Assembly (NCBI RefSeq): GCF_008195825.1
Contig: NZ_CP043329.1
Span: 1,054,001 to 1,118,000, forward strand
Direction of reading: 5' to 3'
Origin: Pedobacter aquae
Lineage (GTDB): Bacteria > Bacteroidota > Bacteroidia > Sphingobacteriales > Sphingobacteriaceae
Length of the DNA: 64,000 bases
Made by a program: the position numbers and the translations under genes. Within the stretch, counting starts at the first letter, position 1; each line of letters opens with the position of its first letter. Below, piece after piece: positions 32,891-43,155 of the stretch. The notes beneath the pieces were generated by a model. The model did no database searches, had not been told where the DNA came from, and saw only the letters and a list, made by a program, of their open reading frames with translations.

Positions 32891-35800
32891 ATGAATTTTT
32901 ATTGTCATGTTACCACGTGGTTATTTTCCATACCTCCGGTAACATTAAGAAGAATCTTTATGAGGATACAAATTGTATTTATATTTCTTTTCGTACTGAT
33001 TTTACAATTACAAGCTGATGAGTTAAAAGCTCAAAGATTATCATTAAGTGCTAGACAGACATCTTTAGAAGATGTATTAAAGCAATTTAAGACACAAACA
33101 TCATATGATTTCTTATATAATCCTGATTTGGTAGAAAAATATGGTTTGCCTGTAACGCTTGATAATAAAAATATGGATGTTGAGGAGGCGCTAGTTAAGA
33201 TTTTTCAAAATCAGCCTTACCTTTCTTATGTAATAGATCAAAAAACAGTTATCATACGTCCTAAAAAAGAAACTAGTAATAGTACGTTAATTATACAACT
33301 TATAGAGGTTAAAGGTAAAATTACTGACGATAAAGGAGATCCTTTACCTGGTGCTACAGTTGGAATCAAAGGAACAACTAGCGGGGTAGTTACAGACATT
33401 AATGGAATGTTCACTTTAAAAGCTGTAAATCCACAATCAATACTTGTTATAACTTATACCGGATTTACCACAGAGGAAATTCAAATTAACGGAAGAACCC
33501 AACTTGTAATTGTTTTAAAACAAGATATACAAACACTTAAGGAGTTAGTAGTTGTAGGTTACGGTACTCAAAAGAAAGTAAATGTTACGGGATCTGTTGA
33601 AACTGTTTCCAGTAAAATGCTAGAAAATAGACCTGCAACGGATGTTTCTAACCTTTTAACAGGTCAAGTACCAGGTCTAACGGTTATACAAAACTCTGGT
33701 CAGCCAGGTAGAGATCAGGGCACAATAAGAATTAGGGGTATTGGAACATTAGGTTCTGGTAATGATCCTTTAATTATTGTTGATGGAGTAGAGTCTACTA
33801 TGTTTAATGTAGACCCTAACGATATAGATAATATTTCTGTATTAAAAGATGCTTCAGCTTCTGCAATTTATGGAGTTAGAGCTGCTAATGGTGTGATTAT
33901 AATCTCTACTAAAAGAGGGCTGGCAGGTAAAACTAATATTACCTATAACGGATATACAGGTTTCCAACAAGCAACACGTTTACCAAAATTTTTAGGTTCA
34001 GTAGATTATGCGTTATTATTAAATGAAGCAATTATTAATGATGGTGGTATTGCTAGATATACAGAAGAGGAAATTGAAAAATTTAGGAATGCATCTGATC
34101 CTGTAAATTATCCAAATTCAGATTGGGTTAATGGCTTATTTTCAGAGTCAGGACTTCAGCAAAATCATCATTTAGGTTTGAGAGGGGGGACAGAAGTTTC
34201 AAAGTATGCTCTGTCTTTTGGATTTTTAAATAGGGGAGGATTGATACCAAATACATCTAGTGATAGATATGCATTAAGAGCAAATTTTGATCAGGATTTC
34301 TCAAAGAAATTTAAAATTAGTTTAAATTTATCAGGTACTCGTGTTGAGACTGACGATCCTTCTATTTCAGTGTTTGATTTAGTCCACAGGGCATATCGTG
34401 AACCCCCTGTAGTACCTATTCAGTACGCACCAGGAATTTGGGGTGCTTACATGAATGAGCATAACTCTATTGCTCAAGCCAAAGAAGGTGGATATAGAAA
34501 AGAGATAAATAATAAATTTATTTCTACTTTAAGCGGACAGTATGAAATTATCAAAGGTATAAAATTAAGAGGTCTTGCTGGAGTAACCAACCAATGGACC
34601 AACTTAAATACTCAAGCTAAAACACTTAATTTATATAATGCTTATGATGATGTTTTGCAGACGTATCCTGTAGCCAGAAGTTTTAGAAGTTTTTTTAGTG
34701 CTGACAGGTCAGAAACTTTAGAGTTGAATTTACAGTCTTTTTTAGATTATGAGCACACATTTAATTCTGTTCATAATTTAAAAGTATTATTAGGTTATAA
34801 TCAAATAAGTACTAAAACTAACTGGATTGGAGCTAATATATTTGATTTAATAAGTAATGACTTAGATCAGTTAGATGCAGGTAATGCAGATACAGAAACA
34901 AATTATGGTTCTGCTATAGATTACTCTTTAAGGTCGTATTTTACTCGTTTAAACTATAACTTTAAAGAGAAATATTTGTTAGAGTTTAATCTAAGATATG
35001 ATGGTACATCTAGATTTCCTGCAACAAATAGATGGGGGTGGTTCCCCTCTTTTTCTGCCGGATGGAAGATTTCTGATGAAACCTTTTTTCCGGAATTCAA
35101 TTGGTTAGATAATTTAAAGTTTCGAGGTTCATGGGGACAGTTGGGTAATCAGGAGATTGGTAATTATGGTTTCATCTCTACCTATGTGCCCGGAGTTAAT
35201 TATTCTTTTGGTGGTCAGTTAGTACCCGGAATAGCAGAAAAAGGAACGTTACCAGGTACTTCTCTTTTTAATAGGAGAATTAGATGGGAAACCACTTCAA
35301 TAACAAACATAGGTTTTGATGCTGAATTTTTTAAAGGAAAATTATCATTAACAGGTGAATATTTTGTTAGGAATACTGATGATATTTTACTTCCAATAGA
35401 TCAGCCATTTATACTTGGTGTATTTGGAAATCCTACGGTAAATGCTGGAGCGGTTTCTAATGAAGGCTTTGAGTTTGTAGCCCGTCATCAAAACAAAATT
35501 GGAGTTGTTAATTACTTTGTAAATGGTAATTTCTCTTACGTAAGAAATGAAATCACAGATTTAGGAGGAAGAGACGGTCCTGGAAGAGCAATAGGAGATC
35601 CTATCCAGAATATTTATGGATATGTTGCTGATGGCTTATTTAATAGTCAGGAAGAGGTTTATAATTATCCTTCACAAGCCGTATTAGGAAGCGCAGCTCC
35701 AGGAGATATTAGGTATAAAGATTTAAACGGCGATTATCTTATTGATGCTAAAGATAGAAAATCTTTAGGTAGTTATTTTCCGAAGATTAACTATGGGCTA

Positions 35801-36250
35801 CAAATGGGAGTAATATATAAAAACTTTGACGCTTCTATTGCAGCCCAAGGAGTGGGAGAAGTTTATAATTTACTTTCTGGGCAAGCAACTCATCCATTCG
35901 TAAATGGAGCAAAAGCCTTAGATATGCACTTAAATAGATGGACTCCAGAAAACCTTAATGCAGCATACCCTAGACTTTCACTAGCTACTGCATCCAGGAA
36001 TACAGTTCCTAACTCTTTCTTTTTACAGAATGCAAGCTATTTAAGAATCAGGAATTTACAGGTGGGTTACACTTTGCCAAAAGGGGTTCTTAAACAACTT
36101 AAGTTAGAAAGATTTAGACTCTATTTTAGTGCAGATAATCCCTTATTGATTACGTCCTTTGAAGGATTTGATCCAGAAGCACCTTTAGGAGATGGTAATT
36201 ATTATCCGCAGGTAATGACTATTACGGGTGGACTAAACATAAATTTTTAA
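32891..36250 (+). CDS. susC: SusC-like TonB-dependent receptor with STN signalling domain
   Basis: 1119 residues. After an N-terminal export signal (hydrophobic RIQIVFIFLFVLILQL, either from the first ATG or from ATG at codon 24) comes an STN domain (about 50-125: LEDVLKQFKTQTSYDFLY), a carboxypeptidase-like beta-sandwich (KGKITDDKGDPLPGATVGIKG), the plug with VVVGYGTQKKVNVTGSV and the 22-strand barrel, ending ITGGLNINF. It imports oligosaccharides across the outer membrane using TonB energy. The STN domain marks it as the sensor for the upstream sigma/FecR pair. SusD follows after 19 bases. Confidence 0.95.
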   Translation: MNFYCHVTTWLFSIPPVTLRRIFMRIQIVFIFLFVLILQLQADELKAQRLSLSARQTSLEDVLKQFKTQTSYDFLYNPDLVEKYGLPVTLDNKNMDVEEALVKIFQNQPYLSYVIDQKTVIIRPKKETSNSTLIIQLIEVKGKITDDKGDPLPGATVGIKGTTSGVVTDINGMFTLKAVNPQSILVITYTGFTTEEIQINGRTQLVIVLKQDIQTLKELVVVGYGTQKKVNVTGSVETVSSKMLENRPATDVSNLLTGQVPGLTVIQNSGQPGRDQGTIRIRGIGTLGSGNDPLIIVDGVESTMFNVDPNDIDNISVLKDASASAIYGVRAANGVIIISTKRGLAGKTNITYNGYTGFQQATRLPKFLGSVDYALLLNEAIINDGGIARYTEEEIEKFRNASDPVNYPNSDWVNGLFSESGLQQNHHLGLRGGTEVSKYALSFGFLNRGGLIPNTSSDRYALRANFDQDFSKKFKISLNLSGTRVETDDPSISVFDLVHRAYREPPVVPIQYAPGIWGAYMNEHNSIAQAKEGGYRKEINNKFISTLSGQYEIIKGIKLRGLAGVTNQWTNLNTQAKTLNLYNAYDDVLQTYPVARSFRSFFSADRSETLELNLQSFLDYEHTFNSVHNLKVLLGYNQISTKTNWIGANIFDLISNDLDQLDAGNADTETNYGSAIDYSLRSYFTRLNYNFKEKYLLEFNLRYDGTSRFPATNRWGWFPSFSAGWKISDETFFPEFNWLDNLKFRGSWGQLGNQEIGNYGFISTYVPGVNYSFGGQLVPGIAEKGTLPGTSLFNRRIRWETTSITNIGFDAEFFKGKLSLTGEYFVRNTDDILLPIDQPFILGVFGNPTVNAGAVSNEGFEFVARHQNKIGVVNYFVNGNFSYVRNEITDLGGRDGPGRAIGDPIQNIYGYVADGLFNSQEEVYNYPSQAVLGSAAPGDIRYKDLNGDYLIDAKDRKSLGSYFPKINYGLQMGVIYKNFDASIAAQGVGEVYNLLSGQATHPFVNGAKALDMHLNRWTPENLNAAYPRLSLATASRNTVPNSFFLQNASYLRIRNLQVGYTLPKGVLKQLKLERFRLYFSADNPLLITSFEGFDPEAPLGDGNYYPQVMTITGGLNINF

Positions 36251-36269
36251 TAACTAAAGAGACATATAA

Positions 36270-37886
36270 ATGAAAAGAATCTATATAATAATATGGGGAT
36301 TAGTTTTTCCTTTTCTGGTTTCTTGTAATAAAGATTTTCTAGAAGTTTCTCCAAGATCTGAATTAAGTGATGAATCTTTTTTTAGAAATCAGGAGGATGC
36401 CGAACAGGCTTTGACAGCTTTATATAATACTTTCTTAATAGATGATAAGCTGTTAATATGGAATGTTTTGGCTTATAATACCTGGTCTGATGATATGGTA
36501 AATGTGTGGAGAGGTTCTGATTATAATACACATGCTGCAGGGACTTATGCAGCCGATAGTTGGTTTATATATGATATGTGGGATCGTTTTTATACCTATA
36601 TCCGCAGAGCCAATGTGTTCTTGAATAATATTAACAAAGTAGATATGCCAGATGCTGCGAGAAAAAGACTGATAGCTGAGGCGAAATTTATAAGAGCTTA
36701 TTACTATCATAATTTAGTAATGCTATATGGAGGGGTTCCAATTGTTGATAAGCCATTATCATTAAATGAGCTTAAAATACCTAGGAATAAGAGAAATGAA
36801 GTTATTGATTTCATCATTACTGATTTAAATTCCTATCCATATTTAGCAGATAATCCTACACAAAAGGGAAGGGCTAGTAAAGGTGCTGCTTTAGCTCTTA
36901 AATCAAGAGTTCTACTTTATGAATATAGATTTGAAGAGGCAGCTGATGCTGCTCAGCAAGTAATGGACTTAGGTATTTATGATTTGTTTAGGGCAAACGG
37001 AACACAGAGTTATTTAACGCTCCATAATATAGGGAACGAAAATAATAATGAGGTTATTTTTGATATACAATTTATTGAAAATATTTTAGGTGGTCCGCAT
37101 CAATTATGGCTAAACCTTCCCTCTATGGCAGGTTGGGGAGCATCTAATCCATTACAATCTATAGTAGATGCTTTTGAAGATAAACAAGGTAAGCCTATAA
37201 ATGTATCTACAATTTACGATCCTAATAATCCTTATTTAAATCGAGATCCGCGTTTAGATATGGCAATAATAAGACATGGTAGCTCGGTGACAGATTATTT
37301 AGGAAATACAAAAACTGTTTATACACTTACTTCAAGTGCAGATAATGGTGGGTTATCTGGTTTTTTCGTAAGGAAGAATGCAGATCCAGCGTCTTTTGTT
37401 CCTACGTTAAGATCAGGACTAAACTATATACTTATAAGATATGCAGAAGTATTGTTGAATTATGCAGAAGCTAAGAATGAATTTTCTGGTCCCGATAATA
37501 CGGTTTATGATGCAGTTAATGCGGTGCGTAATAGGGTAGGTATGCCAAACCTCCCTGCAAACTTAACCAAAAGTGATATGAGGGAGCGCATACGTCAAGA
37601 AAGAAGAGTAGAATTGTGTTTTGAAGGATTAAGAACTTGGGATATAAAACGTTGGGGAATAGCACCAGCGGTTATGAATGGTCCAATTTACGGAGCACTT
37701 AACCCCTTCACAAATCAGAATATCTTAATAGAGAGTCGCAATTTTGATCCAGCAAAGAATTATTTATTTCCTATCCCTCAAAGAGAAAGAGATTTAATAG
37801 GATCAGAAATTTTACTTCAGAATCCTGGATATGGTAATCCTGTCTTTAGAGATGATATTTGGCCAAAACCAGAAGTTTTTCAATAA
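36270..37886 (+). CDS. susD: SusD/RagB-family surface glycan-binding lipoprotein
   Basis: 538 residues. Signal with lipobox FLVSC (Cys19), then typical SusD features: FLEVSPRSELSDESFF, EQALTALYNTF, KFIRAYYYHNLVMLYGGVPI (TPR-like helices), LIRYAEVLLNYAEAKNE, and C-terminal IRQERRVELCFEGLRTWDIKRWG. It binds glycan at the cell surface and forms the lid of the SusC transporter. Confidence 0.95.
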   Translation: MKRIYIIIWGLVFPFLVSCNKDFLEVSPRSELSDESFFRNQEDAEQALTALYNTFLIDDKLLIWNVLAYNTWSDDMVNVWRGSDYNTHAAGTYAADSWFIYDMWDRFYTYIRRANVFLNNINKVDMPDAARKRLIAEAKFIRAYYYHNLVMLYGGVPIVDKPLSLNELKIPRNKRNEVIDFIITDLNSYPYLADNPTQKGRASKGAALALKSRVLLYEYRFEEAADAAQQVMDLGIYDLFRANGTQSYLTLHNIGNENNNEVIFDIQFIENILGGPHQLWLNLPSMAGWGASNPLQSIVDAFEDKQGKPINVSTIYDPNNPYLNRDPRLDMAIIRHGSSVTDYLGNTKTVYTLTSSADNGGLSGFFVRKNADPASFVPTLRSGLNYILIRYAEVLLNYAEAKNEFSGPDNTVYDAVNAVRNRVGMPNLPANLTKSDMRERIRQERRVELCFEGLRTWDIKRWGIAPAVMNGPIYGALNPFTNQNILIESRNFDPAKNYLFPIPQRERDLIGSEILLQNPGYGNPVFRDDIWPKPEVFQ

Positions 37887-37895
37887 TTAGATAGA

Positions 37896-39458
37896 ATGAA
37901 AAGTAATTATAAAATTAAGAATTACATGAAAGCAATATTATTGGCAATAATTATATTTTATGGCAATACAATGTTGTCAGCATGTAAAAAGGTTAATGAT
38001 GTATCTCAAAAAGATCTACCTGCTAAAACATATTATGTAGCGGTAGATGGGGATGACACTAATAATGGTTCAATAGAATATCCTTTTAAATCTATTAATT
38101 ATGCATTAAGTCAAGCTTTGGCCGGCGATAGTGTAATATTAAGAGGTGGTACTTATGTAGAAAAAGTAAAATTTCCTAAATCTGGTGTATTAAACAGATA
38201 TATTACATTGAAAGCATTTAAAGGAGAAACTCCTGTAATTAGTGGTCAGGGTTTTGGAGTTTTTGGAAGTGAAGGACTTATAACTTTAAGCTCTGTAAGT
38301 TGGATTATTTTAGAAGGTTTAGAAGTTACAAATTTTAAAACCACAACCGGTTCTGCAATTCCTGATGGTATTTTAGTTAACGGAGCATCTAGCAACATCG
38401 TTATTCGTAAGAACAGAGTACATCACATAGAGCATAATGGAGATCCTGCAACAGGTAGACAGGCACATGCAATACATGTTATAGGTAATTCAACTAGTCC
38501 TATTATGAAAGTCATTGTAGAAGAAAATGAGATACATGATAATAATACAGGTACAAGTGAAAACTTAACTGTGAACGGTTATGTAATGGATTTTGTTGTA
38601 AGGAAAAACAAGATTTATAATGGTGAGAATATTGGTATATGTGTAGCTGGAGGATATTTGGGTAATCCTAATAAAGCTTTTAATTATGCTCGAAATGGTG
38701 TAGTTGCTGATAACGAAATATGGAATATTGATGGTTCTACTGGTCCTGTACCGGCATTAGCAAATCATGGAGCTATAGGAATATACATTGATGGAGCTAG
38801 ACGTATTATTATAGAAAGAAATAAAGTTTATGATAGCGATAGAGGTATTGGAATAGTGAGTGAAAACGACGAATTTCCTACTGAAAGCTGTATTGTGAGA
38901 AATAATTTTGTATATAACAGCTGGTTGGTAGGTATTTACCTTGGAGGATATGAGAACTATACAGGTGGTGGTACAAAGAATTGCTTTGTTGTAAATAATA
39001 CATTATATAATAATAATAGAATTTTGGGTCCAGAGGGGGTGGTCGAAGGAGAAATAAGACTCACTATTGGTTGTTTTAATAATGTTATTAAAAATAATAT
39101 TCTCTATGCTAGAGCAGATAAAGGAGTATTTATTAACAAGCAAAATGCTGGTGGAGAGAATAATATTATAGGTAATAATCTGTATTACACCACAGGTACT
39201 ATAACCAATTGGAAATGGGATGCTATTTCTTATAATAATTTTAACGACTGGATTGCAGCAAGTGGAGATAGCAATTCTCTATTTGGAGTAGATCCTTTGT
39301 TTGTTAATGCCGCTGCTTACAATTTAAGTTTACAAGCTTCTTCTCGAGCAATTGGTGTTGGGCAAATCAATAATCAAGAAGGCACAACAGATTTTTTCGG
39401 TAATCCGAGGACTAAAAATGGTTTAATTTCTATTGGCGCACATGAAGTGCATCAATAA
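37896..39458 (+). CDS. Right-handed beta-helix lipoprotein, possible polysaccharide lyase (paralogue 1)
   Basis: 520 residues; probable lipoprotein, with MLSACKK near residue 25 after a hydrophobic segment. A DUF1565-like opening (YYVAVDGDDTNNGSIEYPFK, GGTYVEKVKF) leads into parallel beta-helix repeats (NIVIRKNRVHHIEHN, VIVEENEIHDNNTGTSENL, IIIERNKVYDSDRGIGIVS). The C-terminus ISIGAHEV is common in such proteins. The fold is that of pectate-lyase-like enzymes; the family member's activity is unknown. It is closely related to 46595-48151 throughout. Acts at the surface or periplasm; 9 bases after susD. Confidence 0.8.
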   Translation: MKSNYKIKNYMKAILLAIIIFYGNTMLSACKKVNDVSQKDLPAKTYYVAVDGDDTNNGSIEYPFKSINYALSQALAGDSVILRGGTYVEKVKFPKSGVLNRYITLKAFKGETPVISGQGFGVFGSEGLITLSSVSWIILEGLEVTNFKTTTGSAIPDGILVNGASSNIVIRKNRVHHIEHNGDPATGRQAHAIHVIGNSTSPIMKVIVEENEIHDNNTGTSENLTVNGYVMDFVVRKNKIYNGENIGICVAGGYLGNPNKAFNYARNGVVADNEIWNIDGSTGPVPALANHGAIGIYIDGARRIIIERNKVYDSDRGIGIVSENDEFPTESCIVRNNFVYNSWLVGIYLGGYENYTGGGTKNCFVVNNTLYNNNRILGPEGVVEGEIRLTIGCFNNVIKNNILYARADKGVFINKQNAGGENNIIGNNLYYTTGTITNWKWDAISYNNFNDWIAASGDSNSLFGVDPLFVNAAAYNLSLQASSRAIGVGQINNQEGTTDFFGNPRTKNGLISIGAHEVHQ

Positions 39459-39473
39459 TAAAAATTATCAATT

Positions 39474-40796
39474 ATGGGAACGAATGTTAAAAGTATAAAA
39501 ATAATTTTAAAGACTGCTTTATGTCTATTGATTTTAGTGTCAGGTTGTAATGAAAAGGAAGTAGAATTAGTGGACGGAAATATGAGTTATAAACATGACT
39601 CTTCTCAACCAGTTCGTTTAGACTCTTTTTCTCCTTTAGAAGGCTCGCGTGATACAGAAATAATTGTTTATGGAAATAATTTTAGTAGTAACCCAAGAGA
39701 TATTATAGTTACCATTAATAATATGAGGGCTACTGTACATGAAGCATATAAAGATAAATTGGTTATTACCGTACCTAATAAATCAGGATCTGGTAAAATA
39801 AAAATAAGTATTGCAGGTAGAGAGGTAGAGAGTACAGTAGACTTCAATTATATAAGAGGAACCTTAACTGTAAGAACGTTAGCAGGTACCGGATTATCAG
39901 GGTATAAAGACGGATCTTCATCAGAGGCGCAATTTAATTTTAGCATAAGAGGAGCAGGTATTGTAACAGATACTTATGGTAATGTTTTTGTTGCTGATGT
40001 TGGTAACCATGCTATTAGAAAAATAACTCCAAGTGGCTTGGTAAGTACATTTGCAGGAAACGGGACGGCTGGTAGTACAAATGGAATAGGTAATAATGCC
40101 AATTTCTATCACCCTTATGGTTTAGCAATAGATGCTCAAAATAATCTATATGTAGCAGATACATGGAATTGGCAAATTAGAAAAATAACTCCTCAGGGAG
40201 AAGTATCAATTTTTGCTGGAATACCTAACCCATGTGGAATAACTGTAGATAAAAGAAATGGAGATGTTTTTAGTATTTCTTATGATGCAGGTATTGTTTA
40301 CCGTTTTTCAAGACAAGGTGACCTTATTGAGCAAATTAGAGTTAATGGTACAAGAATGCTTGGTGATATAGAAGTAGATAGTAAGGGTAATCTTTATGTG
40401 GTTGATAATTACGGTTGTAATATAGAAAAATTAAATGCAGGAACTTGGGAAAAATCAAGATTTGCTGGCTCAACAACTTATGGGTTTTTAAACGGTCCAG
40501 GTAATCAGGCACAATTTGCAAGTCCTTGGGGTATTGGTATAGATGTTAATGATAACTTATATATCGGAGGTACTGGCGATAATTCAGACAATACAAGTCC
40601 AGACCATACTATAAGATTTATTAATGGTACTACTAAAGAGGTTTCTAGTATTGCTGGAGCAGGAAAAGGATTCGCCAATGGAACAATTTCAAGAGCTAGA
40701 TTTAGCTCACCTGCAGATGTTGCGGTTGATCCAACAGGAATAATTTATGTTTTAGACAGAAATAATCATTGTATTAGAAAAATTTCATTGGAATAG
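39474..40796 (+). CDS. IPT/TIG and NHL-repeat lipoprotein (surface glycan-binding type)
   Basis: 440 residues. Lipobox LILVSGC (Cys about 24). An IPT/TIG Ig-like domain (about 45-125: LDSFSPLEGSRDTEIIVYG, GSGKIKISIAGREV) precedes NHL beta-propeller repeats (GNVFVADVGNHAIRKITPSG, NLYVADTWNWQIRKITPQG, IIYVLDRNNHCIRKISLE). In Bacteroidota loci the gene after susD often encodes such a surface glycan-binding protein; that is the likely role here, without enzymatic activity. Confidence 0.82.
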   Translation: MGTNVKSIKIILKTALCLLILVSGCNEKEVELVDGNMSYKHDSSQPVRLDSFSPLEGSRDTEIIVYGNNFSSNPRDIIVTINNMRATVHEAYKDKLVITVPNKSGSGKIKISIAGREVESTVDFNYIRGTLTVRTLAGTGLSGYKDGSSSEAQFNFSIRGAGIVTDTYGNVFVADVGNHAIRKITPSGLVSTFAGNGTAGSTNGIGNNANFYHPYGLAIDAQNNLYVADTWNWQIRKITPQGEVSIFAGIPNPCGITVDKRNGDVFSISYDAGIVYRFSRQGDLIEQIRVNGTRMLGDIEVDSKGNLYVVDNYGCNIEKLNAGTWEKSRFAGSTTYGFLNGPGNQAQFASPWGIGIDVNDNLYIGGTGDNSDNTSPDHTIRFINGTTKEVSSIAGAGKGFANGTISRARFSSPADVAVDPTGIIYVLDRNNHCIRKISLE

Positions 40797-40900
40797 GAAA
40801 TAAAGGGGGATGAATATGGTTACTAATCAGAAGAATCCCTACTTACTATCTTATTCAGTTTCACTGATATAAATACATTTTAAATTTTAAAGACTAAGTA

Positions 40901-41809
40901 ATGAGAATATCAATTTTTTTGGTAATGTCCATACTATGCGCCTATAATTCGCATGCCCAAAATAAAAATGCGGTATTAAAGCTTATAGAAAGAGTTTTAC
41001 CTAATCATCACAAGCAAATAGAAGTTCATTATTCTAAAGAAAATACTGAAAAAGATTGGTATGAAATAGAAACAAAAAAAAATAAAGTTATAATTAAAGC
41101 TACTAATAATGTAAGTATAGCTGCTGCACTTCATTATTATCTAAAGAATTACACTAATAGTAGTTTGTCTTGGACCGGATATCAAGAGCCAAAAGCGCTT
41201 TCTAAACTTTCAAAGAAAGTTGAAAATACCGTTATTTCTGATTATAGGCTTTATTTTAACTATTGTACATTCAATTATACCATGTCCTTTTGGAATTGGG
41301 AAAGATGGGAAAAGGAAATTGATTGGATGGCACTACGTGGAATTAATATGCCATTAGCAATGGTTGGGCAAGAGGCTGTCTGGCAGAATACTCTTCGTAG
41401 ATTAGGTTATACTGATTCTGAAATAAAGGATTTTATTGGAGGACCCGCATTTAATGCTTGGTGGTTAATGGGGAATTTAGAAGGTTGGGGCGGGCCAGTT
41501 CCCCAAAGCTGGATAGATGAACAGGCCGAACTTCAAAAAAAGATTGTCAACAGAATGAGAGATTTAGGAATGAAACCAATTATGCAAGGTTTTTATGGTA
41601 TGGTTCCTAATTCTTTAATAAAAAATATCCATCAGCTAAAATACACGATCCTGGTCTATGGGGTAGTTTTAAGCGTCCTGCGATGTTGCTACCAACAGAT
41701 CCACTTTTTGGTAAAATTTCAAAAATTTATTATGAAGAACAAGAAAAGCTTTATGGAAGAACAAATTATTACCAAGGAGATCCATTCCATGAAGGAGGAA
41801 CATCTGTAG
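40901..41809 (+). CDS. Alpha-N-acetylglucosaminidase (GH89), 5' part (frameshifted)
   Basis: Signal peptide MRISIFLVMSILCAYNSHAQ, then the N-terminal domain of NAGLU/GH89 (IIKATNNVSIAAALHYYLK) and the first half of the barrel (FNYTMSFWNWERWEKEIDWM, ALRGINMPLAMVGQEAVW, GWGGPVPQSW, MKPIMQGFYGMVP). GH89 enzymes remove terminal alpha-GlcNAc, for example from heparan-type chains or mucin. After the A6 run at 41620-41625 the frame becomes nonsense (KNIHQLKYTILVYG...); one added A restores KKYPSAKIHDPGLWGSFKRPA and joins the next frame to about 721 residues, the family's usual length. Confidence 0.88.
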   Translation: MRISIFLVMSILCAYNSHAQNKNAVLKLIERVLPNHHKQIEVHYSKENTEKDWYEIETKKNKVIIKATNNVSIAAALHYYLKNYTNSSLSWTGYQEPKALSKLSKKVENTVISDYRLYFNYCTFNYTMSFWNWERWEKEIDWMALRGINMPLAMVGQEAVWQNTLRRLGYTDSEIKDFIGGPAFNAWWLMGNLEGWGGPVPQSWIDEQAELQKKIVNRMRDLGMKPIMQGFYGMVPNSLIKNIHQLKYTILVYGVVLSVLRCCYQQIHFLVKFQKFIMKNKKSFMEEQIITKEIHSMKEEHL

Positions 41810-43065
41810 GTGTTAATCTTGAAAGCGCAGGAGAGGCTATTTATAAAGCCATGGTAAACTTTAACCCAGATGCAATTTGGGTTTTACAAGCTTGGCAGGA
41901 TAATCCTAAAGCTGCATTATTAAAAAATGTACCTAAAGGCAGAGCTATTATAACAGACTTAAATGCTGAAGCTCGTCCGCAATGGGGTGGTTATAGTAAA
42001 TATTTATGGAATAGGCCAAACGGTTATGAGGGACATGATTGGATTTGGAGTATTATACCAAATTTTGGAGGAAGAACTGGTATGACAGGAAAGTTAGATA
42101 GCATGAATATAGATGTAAATTATGCTTTAAAGCATCCTATAGGAAGGGCTAGTTTGAAAGGACTAGGAGCTGCACCAGAAGCAATAGGTCAAGATGAAGT
42201 TTTGTACGATTTACTTTTTGATTTAGCATGGACTTCAAATAAACTAGATATAACAAGTTGGTTAAATACCTATGTCAATAGTCGCTATGGACAGAAAGAT
42301 ACAATAATGCAAAAAGTATGGAGTAAATTGAAAAATACTGTTTATAACTCTACTTATGGACGTAAAGATCCTCCATTAGAAACTATATTTTGCGCTCGTC
42401 CGGCATGGAATAAGACTAGTGCTTCTACCTGGGGGGAAGGGGAAATTGATTATAATAGAAAAGATTTAGAAGCGATATGGAAATTATCGATGAATGCAAT
42501 TCCAAGTCTACAAAAAAATTCAAATTTTCAGTACGATATGGTTAATATAACTAGACAAGTCTTAGCTAACTACGGCCGTATTATCTATCAAGAAATGCAA
42601 ACTGCATATGAGAAAAAGGATATAGAATTATTTGAAAAAAAAGCACAACAATTTTTAGAGTTAATTAAAGATCAGGATAGATTACTGTCTTCTAGAGAAG
42701 AGTTTATGTTAGGTCCTTGGCTTGAAACAGCGAAGAGCAGAGGGAATACAAAAGAAGAAAAACAATTGTATGAATTTAATGCAAGAACCCTTATTACAAC
42801 CTGGAATGGTCAGTCTAGTGATTTGAATGATTATTCTTGTAGAGAGTGGTCAGGATTGTTGAAAGACTATTATTTGGTTCGTTGGGAAATGTTTGTTAAT
42901 TCACAAATAAAGAAATTAAAAGGACAAAATACTGTTGATTTAGACTTTTTTGCCTTTGAAAAACAATGGGCTTCAGAAAATAATAATTATCCATTAACCC
43001 CAATGGAGCAACCACTAAAAATAGTACAGTATTTATTTAATAAATATAAAAATATTATGGAGTAA
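41683..43065 (+). CDS. Alpha-N-acetylglucosaminidase (GH89), 3' part (frameshifted)
   Basis: The 460-residue frame continues GH89 from MLLPTDPLFGKISKIYYEEQ. The probable acid/base Glu lies in GDPFHEGG and the nucleophile Glu in ITDLNAEARPQW, followed by WIWSIIPNFGGRTGM and the C-terminal helical domain. The ATG used is internal to the enzyme, not a natural start. Overlap with the 5' frame is 127 bases. Confidence 0.88.
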   Translation: MLLPTDPLFGKISKIYYEEQEKLYGRTNYYQGDPFHEGGTSVGVNLESAGEAIYKAMVNFNPDAIWVLQAWQDNPKAALLKNVPKGRAIITDLNAEARPQWGGYSKYLWNRPNGYEGHDWIWSIIPNFGGRTGMTGKLDSMNIDVNYALKHPIGRASLKGLGAAPEAIGQDEVLYDLLFDLAWTSNKLDITSWLNTYVNSRYGQKDTIMQKVWSKLKNTVYNSTYGRKDPPLETIFCARPAWNKTSASTWGEGEIDYNRKDLEAIWKLSMNAIPSLQKNSNFQYDMVNITRQVLANYGRIIYQEMQTAYEKKDIELFEKKAQQFLELIKDQDRLLSSREEFMLGPWLETAKSRGNTKEEKQLYEFNARTLITTWNGQSSDLNDYSCREWSGLLKDYYLVRWEMFVNSQIKKLKGQNTVDLDFFAFEKQWASENNNYPLTPMEQPLKIVQYLFNKYKNIME

Positions 43066-43155
43066 TTGTTCTCTTATAATAAGGATTACCCCATTATAAG
43101 TGAAAAATTGTAAGTCATAAAAAACAACAAAAATTAATCAATTAAATCAAAAAAA

